A stretch of DNA of 64,000 nucleotides, taken from positions 14,781,648 to 14,845,647 of the forward strand of contig NC_080045.1 in assembly GCF_012489685.1 (NCBI RefSeq). The letters are read 5' to 3'. Of this stretch, positions 23,359-35,272 are shown piece after piece. Position numbers and translations under genes: made by a program. A model generated the notes under the pieces. That model had not been told where the DNA came from. It did not search any database and worked only from the letters and a program-made list of their open reading frames with translations. The DNA comes from Lotus japonicus (Eukaryota; Streptophyta; Magnoliopsida; Fabales; Fabaceae). The number at the start of each line of letters is the position of its first letter. Positions within the stretch are counted from its first letter, which is position 1.

Positions 23359-24350
23359 TTTTAATACTCATTTTCAACTTAAAAATGTTGGTTGTGTTTT
23401 AAACAGCAGTCATGCCCCCCTTATAGTGACCAATGGTAAGATGCTATGGTGCCATGTCATCTATTTGACTAGTAAATTTTTATGTTCTAAATTTGGGTCC
23501 CTAAACTTCTTAAGTTTTGCACTTTATCCCACAACTAAATCCCACCAGTTAATTTGACTCTAAATAAACCCTAAGTAAATACCCAAATTTAGTAAATCTG
23601 TAATTACCTACAACTATTCCTCTCTCCCTTCGATGAACACGATGAAGACCATGAACATGAAGGATGCCCTCCACCCGAAAATGTTGCTAAGAGGTGATTC
23701 GTGCAGTAAGTTCAAAGAGGAGAGAACAGCACCTAAGTGGACTTAGGCTATATGATGTAATCTGGAAAAGCCTCAAGCAACTATAGGCCTTTCTTTAGTA
23801 ATTGTAATTTTATATGCAATTTTCATATTCCCTAAATCTATATCCACGTGATATAGCAACAACGCTATATATTCCATCCCCTGCCATTAGTATAGCAGAA
23901 AAGAATATTAACAAGAAATTGTTTCTGTTTCCATCAGTATAGCAGACGATGATGGCACGAGGATCAAGCACAATGCACAGCGGGAAAGTATACGACGTCC
24001 TGGCAAAGAAGAAAATGAACACGACAGAAGCAGATGAAACACAGAGGAGGATTGAAGGAAGAATTAGGTTAATTTGCCCCAAATGAACTTAAAATGTTTA
24101 GAATTGATTTCAATTAAGTTAAAATCAATTTCAAAATCAGAAAATATACATTCTGGAAAAAAAAAATTGTGTTTTTTATATATGGTAAAATTTTAAAATA
24201 AAAATAGTTAAAGGATCAAATTATGAATTTTATAAGTTAAAATGACATGTCACACTGTTACACTTGGCATTCGTTGATTGGGTATGAGAGAAACAACATT
24301 ATAACCCCCTCTCACAAACCAACATGTAAAAGTTTGCCATATATATATGA
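23359..24350. other. Intergenic, with possible dispersed repeat
   Basis: The first part is presumably the 3' UTR of the Kunitz gene. The segment at about 23990-24260 resembles, in inverted orientation, 54230-54540 (shared TTAACCTAAT... and ...AAATGACAT features), which suggests a dispersed repeat. No gene seen. Confidence 0.45.
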
Positions 24351-25151
24351 GGAATACTAACTTACTCCCACTTATTTTTTAGAAGGAGTAAGTTAGCACT
24401 CAACACCTTTTATTTTGGACAAAAACTACCCTCCACTTCTCATATTAAAAAACTCTCAATTCTGGGTTTATTGTAATTTTGGTCATCCAAAATTTATTAT
24501 TTTATTTTAAAACTTAAAAACCTTCTCTCTCATCATTTATTAACCCGTTCTGTTTCTTTTGTCTTCTCCGTTCTTCTTCTTCTTTCCCCTTTTTTCTTTC
24601 TTTGTCGTCTCTGTTCTCCCTTTCCTTGGCTCCTAAATCAAATTCACCTTCGCTTCGTCTTCTCCACCGCGTGCACCATCGCACATCCGTTGAAAGAGAG
24701 CGTCGTCGTGCCGTTAGCCTTTCGAGTTCATCGTCGCCGTCCCTGTGAATTTCATGGGTTTTGACAGATTTACAGATGTTTCAATTCCTTATCCTCTTCT
24801 TCAATTAGATTCATTTGGAAGAAGGAAAATAATCTGAATTCCTTTTTGATGTGTATTAGATTGCATTAGAAATTTGAATTGCTTGAATGGAAATGGTGAA
24901 GACGTTAACGTGAATGGCATTGGCAGAGATGATTTGAAGAGAGAGAGAGAATTGAGAAAAAAAGACTAGGAAATGCATTTTTTCAAAAAAAAAATTTAAG
25001 TGGTTAATTACCAATTACCAAGTGTTGCAGTTTTTTAGTAATGAGAAGTTTTTTAGTAATGAGAAGTGGAGGGTAGTTCTTGTCCAAAAGAAAAGGTGTT
25101 AAGTGCTAACTTACTCCTTCACAAAATCTAGTGGGAGTAAGTTAGCATTCC
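24351..25151. mobile_element. MULE-like element with long terminal inverted repeats, about 0.8 kb
   Basis: The left end begins GGAATACTAACTTACTCCCA. The right end, reverse-complemented, begins GGAATGCTAACTTACTCCCA. The inverted match runs about 100 bp, through AAGGAGTAAGTTAGCACT and ACTACCCTCCACTTCTCAT. Both flanks contain TATATAT, but an exact 9-bp duplication is not clear. The core (24600-24760) is GC-richer and holds no transposase, so it may be captured genomic DNA. Confidence 0.75.
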
Positions 25152-25991
25152 CCTATATATCCACGCACGGATTTAGAGATCGATGTTGTTGAATAACTAG
25201 TATGATACATGTGCATCGTCGCATGGGATGCATGCTCGCATGAATCCTACTTTTCTCGTCTACTATATATGTTGTGTAAACGATATTCAATAATAAAATG
25301 TGGTGCTTGCTTTTTTAACCGGTTACAAAGGAGTGACCATACATTAGTGACATGTATTAATAAAATAAATAGTTAAATACAATTAAGGTGAGATGAATAA
25401 ATGAGTGATAATTTGATACTATTTTTAAATTTATACCAATTCTTTCAGTATTTTTGTAATGACCCCACTTTTATTTAGTTAATTCAGTTATAACTCCCTC
25501 TTTTATTTCAATTAACAAATTTAAGTGTTCTTCATCTTCCTCAAATAATCATTACCAAAACCGAACATACTTAATCTTAGTTCATTTCCACTTTTTTCAA
25601 TCTTCTTCTTTCTGAATCCCACCCAAAACAGAACCAGCTATAAACCCTTCAAATTAAACGCCTTCAAACCCAGAATCCCAACATGGCAACATGCCATAAC
25701 AATGCCCTCATTGCTGGCATATGAAAAAATTGAGCATAATTGCATCATCTCCAAAATCGTAAACCATTGAAATCAACACTCAATTGGTTTGACAAAAAAA
25801 ATCTGCATCCAAATGGAATTGAGAACTAACTTTCCCAACCCTTCTGGTTACGAAAACCATTTCCAGAATGCGACTATTAAACCAAATTCATTTTTTAAGC
25901 TCTCATGGCCCTCCGACCTCATCAACCAATTTTATTTTTCAAATATCACACCTCTTAAGATTAAAATGGTACTATGGTTCTGTTCAAAATG
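25152..25991. other. Intergenic, no gene seen
   Basis: AT-rich spacer. The short frame at 25789-25992 has no recognisable motif. Confidence 0.5.
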
Positions 25992-25996
25992 AAACA

Positions 25997-26249
25997 TAAT
26001 AAACTTGCAAACTTGCAGGTTCTTGGAGAGAAAACGAAGAAGAAGAAGTGAAAATGAATATGAACTGAAATTTGATTCAATTGAATGAGTAAATTGTACA
26101 ATGTGTATTGTTTATATACAAAGAGTAAAGTAGGTCCTAACCTTGGTTCAACTAACTAACCATAACAGTTAAACTAACTAACTGTTAAGTAACAAACAAA
26201 CTAACTCTATTAACCAAGTAACTAATGCAGTAAATCTACTATGATAACA
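25997..26249 (-). repeat. Copia 3' LTR
   Basis: 253 bp, about 98 percent identical to 30770-31022. It contains several TTAGTTAGTT-type tandem tetramers. Confidence 0.9.
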
Positions 26250-26269
26250 GCCCCCCTCAAACTAGAGAA

Positions 26270-29200
26270 TGTATGTTATGCATTCCCAGTTTGGAGAAGA
26301 TATTTCGAAACGGTGCTGGAGTGAGAGGTTTCGTGAAAATATCTGCGAGTTGATTAGAAGAAGTGACTGGAAGAAGGTGAACCAAACCCTAGTGCAGCTT
26401 CTCTCGCACGATATGGCAATCCAACTCAATGTGCTTGGTGCGTTCGTGAAAACTGGGATTATGAGCTATATGGATTGCTGATTAATTGTCGCAGTACATA
26501 GACACAGAAGAAGCTGGGGGTGCCTGAAGATCTGTTAAGAGATAGTGTAGCCACTGTATCTCACAAACAGTGGCTGCCATTGCGCGATACTCAGCTTCAC
26601 AGGAAGAACCAGACGTAGTGTTCTGCTTCTTAGATCGCCATGAGATCAAGGATGATCCTAAGAATGTGCAATATCCAGTGATAGAACGTCGTGTATCAAT
26701 GCAACCTGCCCAGTCAGAGTCACTAAAGGCTGTGAGAGTGGAAGATGAGCTGGCTGAATAGAGGAGACCACAACCTGGGTTTCCTTTGATGTATCGAAGA
26801 ACACGATGAGCAGCTACTTGATGAACATCTGTTGGAGCAGAGAGGTATTGACTTAACTGATTCACTGCAAATGCAATATCTGGGCGTGTCGTCGTGAGGT
26901 AGAGTAGCCTTCCAACAAGACGACGATAGGAACTCACATCTGAGAGAGGTGTGCCAGAAGTAGCACCGAGTTTTTGAGAACTATCCATTGGTGTGCTCAT
27001 GGGTTTGCTTCCAAGCAACCCTGAATCTGACAACAGTTCTAATGCATATTTCCTTTGATTCAGAACAATTCCAGAATGAGACCTTGCAATCTCTAACCCA
27101 AGGAAGAATTTAGGTTCACCCATGTCTTTGATACGAAACTGAGCATGAAGTGAGGCCTTTACTCTCATGATTTCTGACATATCATTACCTGCCAGCAAAA
27201 CATCATCAACATAGAGTAACAAAGCAGTAAATCCGCCTGACTCTCCCTTCTTAATGTATAAGGTATGGTCAGCAGAGCTTTGGACAAAACCAAGACCTTG
27301 GAGAGCTTGGCACAGAGTTTTGTACCATTGCCTGCAGGCCTGCTTAAGTCCATAAAGAGATTTCTTGAGAAGACACACTTGATTCGGCTTTGAAGATGGA
27401 AGACCTTGAGGTAGGGCCATATAAATTTCTTCATCCAAGCTGGCATGAAGGAATGCATTATCAACATCTAATTGGTGAAGAAACCAATTATGTGTGGCTA
27501 CCAGAGCAAGCAACACACGAAGAGTTGTCATTTTTGCTACAGGAGAGAAAGTGTCCATGAAGTCTATGCCCTCAACCTGTGTATAACCTTTCACAACTAA
27601 GTGTGCCTTGTATCTTTCTATAGTTCCATCTTGCTTGTACTTGATTTTGTACACCCATTTGCATCCAATGGGTGTCTTGTCAGGAGGCTTGTCCACAAGA
27701 ATCCACGTATTGTTTCTATTCAATGCCTCAAGCTCCTTGTCCATTGCTTGCCGCCAACAGTCATGTTTCACTGCCTCTGAATATCTACTATGCTCAACAG
27801 TAGTAGAAATATTCATGATGAAAGCTCTATATGAAGGGGTTAAATGATGATAAGAAAGCACTGTGGACAAGGGATAAGATGTACCTTTGCTTGTAGGAGT
27901 TCCTGTACCTGAAGAAGTACTTGGCATAGTAGAAGAAGCAGTGAGGGTACAATGATAATATTGCAAATATGTGGGAGGTCTTCTGACTCGAGTTGACACC
28001 CTTTGTGCATTATTCTCAGCAGTAACAGGAAGAGGAGTATGCAAGAGAGGTGGATCAATGTTATCAGACAGGTGGATCACCCTTCTGACTCGAGTTTACA
28101 CTAGGATGTGTGTAGTCAAATGGTTCCTCTGAATCAAAAGAAGGTTGAGGAAAGGACTGTGAAGAACTGTTATGATCAGACAGGGAAAGAGATGAATAGG
28201 GAAAAATATTTTCATGGAAAACAACATTTCTAGAGATGGAAATGCCTTTGGTTTTCAGGTCATAAACTATATATCCTTTGGTTCCTGGTTTGAACCCAAG
28301 GAAAATACATTTATGAGCCCGAGGGTCAAATTTGGTTCTATGGCTTGTCAAAGTAGAAGCAAAGCATAGAGATCCAAACACTCTGACAAATGATAAATCT
28401 GGAAGTGTTTGATAAAGACATTGGAAAGGGCACTTATTGTCTAACACAGGAGTAGGCAGTCTATTAATTAAAAAAATAGAATGAACAATAGCATGTGCCC
28501 AGAAAGGTTTAGAAAGTTGTGCTTGAAACAAAAGAGCTCTAGATGCTTCCTCTCAACAATGGAATTTTGTTGAGGAATCTCAACACAGGTTTGATGGATT
28601 ATCCCTTTGCTAGCATAAAACTGATCCAATGCAAACTCCTTTCCATTGTCACTTCTGAGACTTTTAACAGAGGTATTAAACTGATTTTCAACTAATGCAC
28701 AAAAGTCTTGAACTAGGAATTTAACTTCAGCCATAGACTTTAGGAGATATACCCAAGTATATCTAGAATAGTCATCAACAATAGTCAGGAAATAGCTATA
28801 GCCATGTAATGAAACAACAGATACAGGGCCCCATATATCAACATGAATTAATTGAAAAATAGCTGAAGTAGAAGAACTGCTAAGTGGGAAACTCAATTTT
28901 CTTTGCTTTGCAACAGGACAAACATCACAAATGTGGTCTTTTATACAATGTACATAGGGAAACAAATCCTTTATTGACTGCCCCTTGGTGAAAGAGGGGT
29001 GACCTAACCTATAGTGCCATAAATTGTGCACACTAGGAACAAATTTACAAGAAAAACTATCATTGGAAACAGTTCCAGATGAGAAAACAGAATTACAAAG
29101 TGGTAATGAAGAAACTGATGTGACTGAGGACTTGTTGAAGATGTATAGGCCCCCCTTGACTGCTTTAACTATGCCAATCCTCTTGCAGGTAGTGGAATCC

Positions 29201-30753
29201 TGAATCAAACAAATATCATCATAAAAGCTCAATCTATAACGGAGTGATTTCACTAATTTGTGGACTGAGATCAGGTTGTACTGAAAATTTGGCAAGAAAA
29301 GTACATTATCAAGAATGAAAGATGGGGTAAATCTAATTGAGCCTTTGATCAATGCAGTCTCTACAACACCATTTTGTAAGGAAACTGTAATAGAGCTAAC
29401 ATGTTGATATGAACAAAAATAGCTAAGATTATTGCATATATGATCAGTTGCCCCAGTATCAACTATCTAGAAAGTATCAAAAGGATTACCATTCTTTGTT
29501 GAAATTCCAGAAGTTGAGGCAGACTGAGTGCTTCCATTACCATGTTTTGAGGCAGACTGAGTGCTTCCATTACCATGTTTGTCAGGATGAACTTGAACAC
29601 ATGAATTGGCACTAGCCATGTGCCCTGATGATGAGCCCTTTGATTCAGAAGTGGGAAGCAAAGCCAGCAGGTTATGGTACTGATCAGCTGTAAATCCAAA
29701 CCTTGTATCTTGACCCGAATCACTTCCCTGAGTTTCTTGGTCCTCATCAACAGCATGAACACAATTAGCAGACCTATACTTAGGGTTCTTAAACTTGAAA
29801 CCTGGTGGGAAACCATGTTTCTTGTAGCAATCATCGACTGTATGACCCATCTTGCCACAATAAGAACACTTCTTTGAAGTGTACCTATTCCCTGAACTTG
29901 ACTGATAACCTCCTGAATGAGATTGTGAATTTCCAGAAGAATGAGACCCAGAATGTGATTGATGACCTGATGATGAAGCTCCACTCGATGATGCACCTCC
30001 ATTTTCCTTTGAAACCATCATTGCCTTGGATCATGAAACATTCTCAGTGGAAAATTGTCTTTCTTGCTGGGCTATGAGTGGAAACATGCGATTTACATTC
30101 GGCAGTGAATCCAGTAGCATCAATTGAGACCTCACTCCTGAGAATTGATCATTTAATCCTCTGAGGAACCTCACTACCTGATTCTTGTTCCTTTCATCCT
30201 CAATGTTCTTGATTGCTCCACAAGAACAACGAGGATTACATGTGCATACAAGAAGAGGATTCAAGACATCTAATTCATCCCAAAGTATTTTCATGCTTGT
30301 GTAAAACTTAGAAACTGAGCTATCACCTTGTTTTAGGCTGAAAATTTCTTCCTGCAGCTCTGAAATTATGAACAAATCGGCATGAGAGAACCTTTCGCGA
30401 AGCTCCTTCCAAACGTCGCTGGCCTTGTCACGCCACAAGATTGATTGTGCGATCTCCACGCTCATAGACTTGATGAGCCAGCTAAGAACAAGAACGTTGC
30501 ATCTCTGCCAGAACGATGAAATTGGATGATCTTGAGGAGGTTCTGGAATCGACCCATCCACAAACCCTAACTTGTTCTTCGTCAGAAGACTCATCTTCAT
30601 GGCCCTCGCCCAATTGTGGTAATTCCTTTCCGAGAGCGGTGGTGAAACCAGAACGGTGGAGGGGCTCTCGTTGGGATGAATGTAGAATGTGTGGGAAGCG
30701 GTTTGTGCATCTTGAACAGAGTAGGGATACGTGACTTCTGGTGCAGCCGCCAT
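26270..30753 (-). pseudogene. Copia gag-pol polyprotein, multiply disrupted
   Basis: Gag (30753-30031) starts 17 bp inside the LTR and has the SERNYHNWARAMKMSLL pattern. An in-frame TGA separates it from a zinc-knuckle segment (CSYCGKMGHTVDDCYKKH, near 29850). An in-frame TAG at about 29467 falls just before the protease motif VDTGA. The integrase segment (29352-28468: LWHYRLGHPS, VDDYSRYTW) loses a few conserved residues and changes frame near 28530. Another frame change occurs near 28070. The reverse transcriptase part follows (LHQLDVDNAFLHA, YVDDVLLAG, SDWAGCIDTRRS). A TAA at 26482 replaces the Gln of the RNase H YCDNQSA motif. At least five lesions make it non-functional. Confidence 0.92.
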
Positions 30754-30769
30754 TGATGCGCAGCTACCA

Positions 30770-31022
30770 TAACAAACTTGTAAACTTGCAGGTTCTTGGA
30801 GAGAAAACGAAGAAGAAGAAGTGAAAATGAATATGAACTGAAATTTGATTCAATTGAATGAGTAAACTGTACAATGTGTATTGTTTATATACAAAGAGTA
30901 AAGTAGGTCCTAACCTTGGTTCAACTAACTAACCATAACAGTTAAACTAACTAACTGTTAAGTAACAAACTAACTAACTCTATTAACCAAGTAACTAATG
31001 CATTAAATCTACTATGATAACA
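30770..31022 (-). repeat. Copia 5' LTR
   Basis: 253 bp. Just inside it the minus strand begins TGGTAGCTGC, which matches only the first five bases of a tRNA-iMet primer site. The gag ATG follows within 20 bp. Confidence 0.9.
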
Positions 31023-31093
31023 AAACAGGAGATAGGAACACAAGAAACATGACAATATTCATCATAACTTCATAAGAAACCAAGTTCCAGTAG

Positions 31094-31811
31094 ATGCAGA
31101 GTCAATCATGCATAAACAAGGAATCTTGGAGGAGATCGATGCTACTGTGGTTGGCCTTTTCGTGTCTATCTTGTACTGTGTTTGGGAAGCTAGGAATGCT
31201 TGCTTGTTCCTTGATGATCCATTGGCCCTTGAGCGTGTGCTGGCCTGAGTCCAGATGTTGCTACCCTCGGCGATGATGCATGCTATAGTGGCTGCCTCCA
31301 CACCTTCTCTTCCTTGCGTTTGGTCTCGACCGGATGAGGACATTGTGAAGGTCAATTTCAAAGCTTCACTCTCTTCTTCTGAGATGACAGGTCTGGGTCT
31401 TGTTGCTCATGATAGTGATGGCTTGGTTTTGGCTTCACCGACCTCTTCCTTGATGGAGGCTCTCTCTCTCCGGTGATTGCGGAGGCTTTGGGCTTTCCAT
31501 GAGCTCTTGTTTTTTCGACAGAGTTGTGCTTTCGTTTTGTTTGTCTTGAGACTGACTGTCTTCATCTTTTTGAGAGGTGGATGCGAATAACTAGGGGAGC
31601 ATCCTACTTTGACTCTATCTTTGGCGATTATCGTTGTTTAGTTTCTTGTTTTGATGTTGCTATTTTTTCTTTTGTGCGTCGTGGTGGTAACACTGTTGTC
31701 GATAGCCTAACAAAACTTTGTTTTTCTACCGGTTTTAAAGTCTGGATTAAGAAGGTCTCAGATGAGATTCTTCTGTTAGCTCATCATGATATAATGGCCT
31801 TTGTGTCATGA
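31094..31811 (+). pseudogene. RNase H-like (RVT_3-type) relic
   Basis: Overlapping frames together resemble the RNase H-like domain at the end of plant non-LTR elements: WSRPDEDIVKVNFKASL, GLGLVAHDSDGLVLASPTSS, CFRFVCLETDCLHLFERW, then FSFVRRGGNTVVDSLTKLC. Frame changes near 31475 and 31530 break it. It lies directly right of the second Copia. Whether it was part of a LINE or a host RNase H-like gene cannot be told. Confidence 0.65.
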
Positions 31812-32074
31812 AATATTTTATGCATTATAAGTCTATTTTTTCTTTTAACAAAGTATATTGTAAGGTCTTTATACACACATTAATGTTTTAAACATTATAA
31901 GTTCTCTTTTTTCACGTTGATGTGGTTTTAAAATTAAATCCATTATAAGAACAAAACAAGAACATAAAATTGAAGAATTTTTGCCACAAGGCTTAAAAAA
32001 TAGATATAGAAGTTGGTGCTGCTCTGTTCTTAAATTGTTTCAAGTTTCAACAAGCCAACAATTGGGAATGCATC

Positions 32075-33568
32075 TTATTGTGGTGGATTTCCAAAGGCTA
32101 GTTTTGCAATGTCCTCTACTAGCATTTTCAAGTTTTCATAAGAAGATCTTCCAGCTTCCATAGATTGCTTTGCCAACTTTGCAAGCTTTCTAGCCCTTTC
32201 TCTTTTCTCTCCCTTTTGAGTTCCTTCACCCATAACCTTGTCTATAGCCTCTAAGATTTTCTCCCCCTTAATCATGGCTCCAAACTTGTCTTGTTTCCCA
32301 ATAGGGACAAAAACCTCATTTCCTAGTTCTTCACCAACACCCAATATTTGCACAATCAATTTCTGATTCAAAAACTGATCACCAAACATAGGCCAAGTTA
32401 CCATTGGAACACCAGCACAAATGGCTTCTAGAGTTGAATTCCAACCACAATGAGTCAAGAACACTCCTATAGCGGGATGTGAAAGAATCGAAACTTGCGG
32501 TGCCCAACCACGGATTATAAATCCTCTTCCTTTTGTCCTCTCCTCATACCCATCCTCTAACAACCACTTCTCTCCTTCTCCAGAGTAATCTTCTCTCATC
32601 ACCCAAATGAATGGCTTGTTGCAAGCTTCTAAGCTCAAAGCCAGTTCCTTGAATTGCACAAGAGCAAGACGATTAAGTGTTCCTAGACAAACATAAACAA
32701 CTGATCTTGGTGGCCATGAATCAAGCCATTTCATGCAAAAGTTTTCATCAACAGTGGCTTTGTTACCTCTTTTAGCCAAATCTTGTTCTCCTCTATAGGA
32801 TAGTGAAACAGGACCAATACACCATACTTTTCCATCTTTAACCTTTTTATATTCTTTGACATAATCTAACTCCAAATCTTGGAAGCTATTGACAACCATC
32901 CCATAAGCTCCTTCTTCAGAAGCTCTTATCTTCTGATGAATATCACTGAAGTCCTGTGACTCTGGATTCAAGTCTAATGGAAGTTGTGATATTGTTAACT
33001 CAATTTTGTGAGGCAAACTAGGAACCATAATAGGCTGAGAGTCAGGGACACTCTCATTATAAGATTTTGATTTCAGCAAATTGTGGATTGACAGGAGATA
33101 AAAGCAGCAAGTTCCATCAAACAGAAGCCTTGGTATTTGGAACTTTCTACTAACATCTTGTGTCCAGTGGAGATGTTTATCAACAAGAAGACAAGTTGGT
33201 GCGGGTTTCATCTCCTCGATTAACTGCTCTACTTGTTTTTGCAACTTGCTGAAGGCTTCTAGGAAGTTTCTGATGAGGTTTCTTGAGGGGACTAGCTCCA
33301 TGCTTTCACATCCTTTTGGGAGGCCTGATTCGAGCAATGGAACATGGAGTTCTACGAGTTGGATATTGTGGGGTTCAGGTGCGGTGGTGGAGAGGTGGAG
33401 CATGGGTCTGATTCGGGCAGCGTTGAGGGGTGTGGTGGCCATTGTGACGGAAACGCCTTGGTGGGATAGGAGTCTGGCTATGTCTGCCATAGGAATGAGG
33501 TGGCCTGGGCTTGGATATGGTAGTAGAAGGAAATGAAGGTGGTGGTGGTGGTGGGGTGGTGAAGCCAT
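32075..33568 (-). CDS. UDP-glycosyltransferase, UGT73 (group D) type; block A left gene
   Basis: Intronless, 497 residues, normal length. The start at 33568 (MASPP) is preferred over an ATG two codons upstream because the duplicate gene at 58110 begins with MASPP. The N-terminal loop FLLLPYPSPGHLIPM holds the catalytic His (residue 23), and CLLVDKHLHW the partner Asp. The PSPG box covers residues 355-398 (WAPQ...HCGWNSTLE...) and ends in Gln, which in the family favours UDP-glucose. Cytosolic enzymes of this group transfer glucose to small acceptors such as triterpenoids and flavonoids; the acceptor here is unknown. It is divergent from the truncated UGT at 38189. Its duplicate at 56614 is about 93 percent identical by eye. 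Within PSPG it has Ser (WAPQVS) where its relatives have Leu. Confidence 0.95.
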   Translation of the reverse strand: MASPPHHHHHLHFLLLPYPSPGHLIPMADIARLLSHQGVSVTMATTPLNAARIRPMLHLSTTAPEPHNIQLVELHVPLLESGLPKGCESMELVPSRNLIRNFLEAFSKLQKQVEQLIEEMKPAPTCLLVDKHLHWTQDVSRKFQIPRLLFDGTCCFYLLSIHNLLKSKSYNESVPDSQPIMVPSLPHKIELTISQLPLDLNPESQDFSDIHQKIRASEEGAYGMVVNSFQDLELDYVKEYKKVKDGKVWCIGPVSLSYRGEQDLAKRGNKATVDENFCMKWLDSWPPRSVVYVCLGTLNRLALVQFKELALSLEACNKPFIWVMREDYSGEGEKWLLEDGYEERTKGRGFIIRGWAPQVSILSHPAIGVFLTHCGWNSTLEAICAGVPMVTWPMFGDQFLNQKLIVQILGVGEELGNEVFVPIGKQDKFGAMIKGEKILEAIDKVMGEGTQKGEKRERARKLAKLAKQSMEAGRSSYENLKMLVEDIAKLAFGNPPQ

Positions 33569-33690
33569 TTGCAATTGCTAAGAGCTTGTTGTTGGGGGAA
33601 TAGAGTGAGTTAAGGACAAGTAGGAGAAGAGTTCAAATAAGAACAAAAGCAAGGCATGAGTTGACTTCATCATTCCCCACTTCATTTTTT

Positions 33691-33700
33691 TATTTATATA
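33691..33700 (-). promoter_or_regulatory. Probable TATA box of the block A left UGT
   Basis: Minus-strand TATATAAATA, 123 bp upstream of the ATG and conserved in the duplicate at 58234-58243. Confidence 0.55.
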
Positions 33701-34154
33701 TCACTCATTTTAACATTAAAATAAAATAAAATATAATAGATAATTTACTTAAATATACTATAATTATAATATAATATAATTTAGAGTATGATATAATATT
33801 ATTATAATATAATATATAATAATTTTATAATAGTATATGTTATAAATTAATATTCTATTATTAAATATTATTGTAATTTATAGTTACTTATAAAATATTA
33901 TAATATACTATATTTTAATATATTATATTTTAATATATTATATATTTTACTAGAATAATATAAGGATTGGTTAAGGGATGTGTTTTAAAAATCAGTCGAT
34001 GCACTAGATCGTTTTGGCCAGTGGTTCAACTAGTGAGTCATTGTTGGATCGAGTTTAATTTGTCTAGTTCAACCATCTAGTTAATGACCGACCCTGCCCA
34101 GTTTGTTTTAGTTCTTACCGATCTAGTTGCGAATCCAATAGAACATCTTGATTG
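33701..34154. repeat. AT-rich low-complexity tract
   Basis: Dense TATAATATAATATATTATA-type sequence from about 33710 to 33960, also present at 58260-58510 in block B. The rest is non-coding sequence shared between the blocks. Confidence 0.7.
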
Positions 34155-34485
34155 GTTTCGATTCTCGATCTGATTGCTTGACTGGCCAATCTGATTCAAT
34201 TTTTAAAACACTAATTGTGGCCAAGAGTTGCACTATGGGAATAGGTAATATATATTTTGAAGGAAAAGTTAAATTTTTTAGTGTTGTAAATTGCTCTTGT
34301 AATTTGACTTGGATGTTGTAGGGGATTAATGTCTCCTTAAGAAAGTTATTCATAAAATCAAACTTTCAACTAGAGTATAAACAACAACTTTTCAACTAGA
34401 GTTTAAACAACAACTTTTCACCAGTAAAATAAAGTTACACCACTGCACTACATTAACTTTAACTATTTATCACCTTTATTTTATT

Positions 34486-35256
34486 GGCTAAAAAACACTT
34501 TTCGCCTCTGATGTTTCAAGTTTGTGAAAATTGTATTCCCACTCTAGTTTTCTCAACGTTTCTACCTTCCATGTTTTCAAAATGTCCACCGCTTACCCTT
34601 CCGTCAGCCAGGCGTTAAAATACTAACGGAGCTGCTGACCTGGACTTTTTCCTTTATTTCTCAATAAAGCCACATGGATTTTAACATTGAAAAACAAAAA
34701 AAAGGAGAGGATTTGGGGACCCGGTTTGTAAAACCCAATTTGGGGATTTAGGGTTCCCCAAATCCCTAATTTCAAAACTGTCGAAGAAAAACGAAAGAGA
34801 AGGAGAAAGGGGAGAGAGAAAGAGCGATTGGGGGCAGAAACTGTGATGGGTGGAGAAAAAAAATTTTATAGTCAGCAACGGTGCCTCAATTTTTGCTTTC
34901 TCCACCCATCACAGCTTCTGCCCCCCACTAACTCTTTCTCCTTCTCTTTCGTTTTTCTGAGACGGTTTTGAAATTAGGGATATGGAGAACCCTAAATTCC
35001 CAAATCGGGTTTTACAAACCGGGTCCCCAAATCCTTTCATTTTTTATTTTTTTTCATTGTTAAAATCCACGTGGCTTTATTAAGAAATAAAGAAAAAAGT
35101 CCAGGTCAGCAGCTCCGTTAGTATTTTAACGCCTGGCTGACGGAAGGGTAAGCGATGAACATTTTGAAAACATGGGGGTAGAAACGTCGACAAAATAGAG
35201 TGGGGGTAAAATTTGCACAAACTTGAAACATCAGGGGCGAAAAGTGCTTTTTAGCC
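34486..35256. mobile_element. Hairpin MULE-type element, 771 bp
   Basis: Nearly the whole element is an inverted repeat of about 380-bp arms (roughly 90 percent matched by eye). The ends are GGCTAAAAAACACTTTTCGCC and GGCGAAAAGTGCTTTTTAGCC. It is flanked by the 9-bp duplication TATTTTATT at 34477-34485 and 35257-35265, the length typical of Mutator-like elements. Unit 2 (near 36307) and block B (near 59030) have the empty site. There is no coding capacity. Confidence 0.93.
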
Positions 35257-35272
35257 TATTTTATTATATAGG

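Larger units (their letters stand above)
25997..31022 (-). mobile_element. Ty1/Copia retrotransposon, older copy
   Basis: Two 253-bp LTRs at 25997-26249 and 30770-31022 are flanked by the 5-bp duplication AAACA at 25992-25996 and 31023-31027. On the minus strand the LTR starts TGTTATCATAG and ends TTTGTTA, giving non-canonical TG...TA ends. A polypurine tract (minus TTTGAGGGGGG) abuts the left LTR. About five substitutions separate the LTRs (roughly 2 percent by eye), so it is older than the 3632-8786 element. The coding region is badly damaged. Confidence 0.92.
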
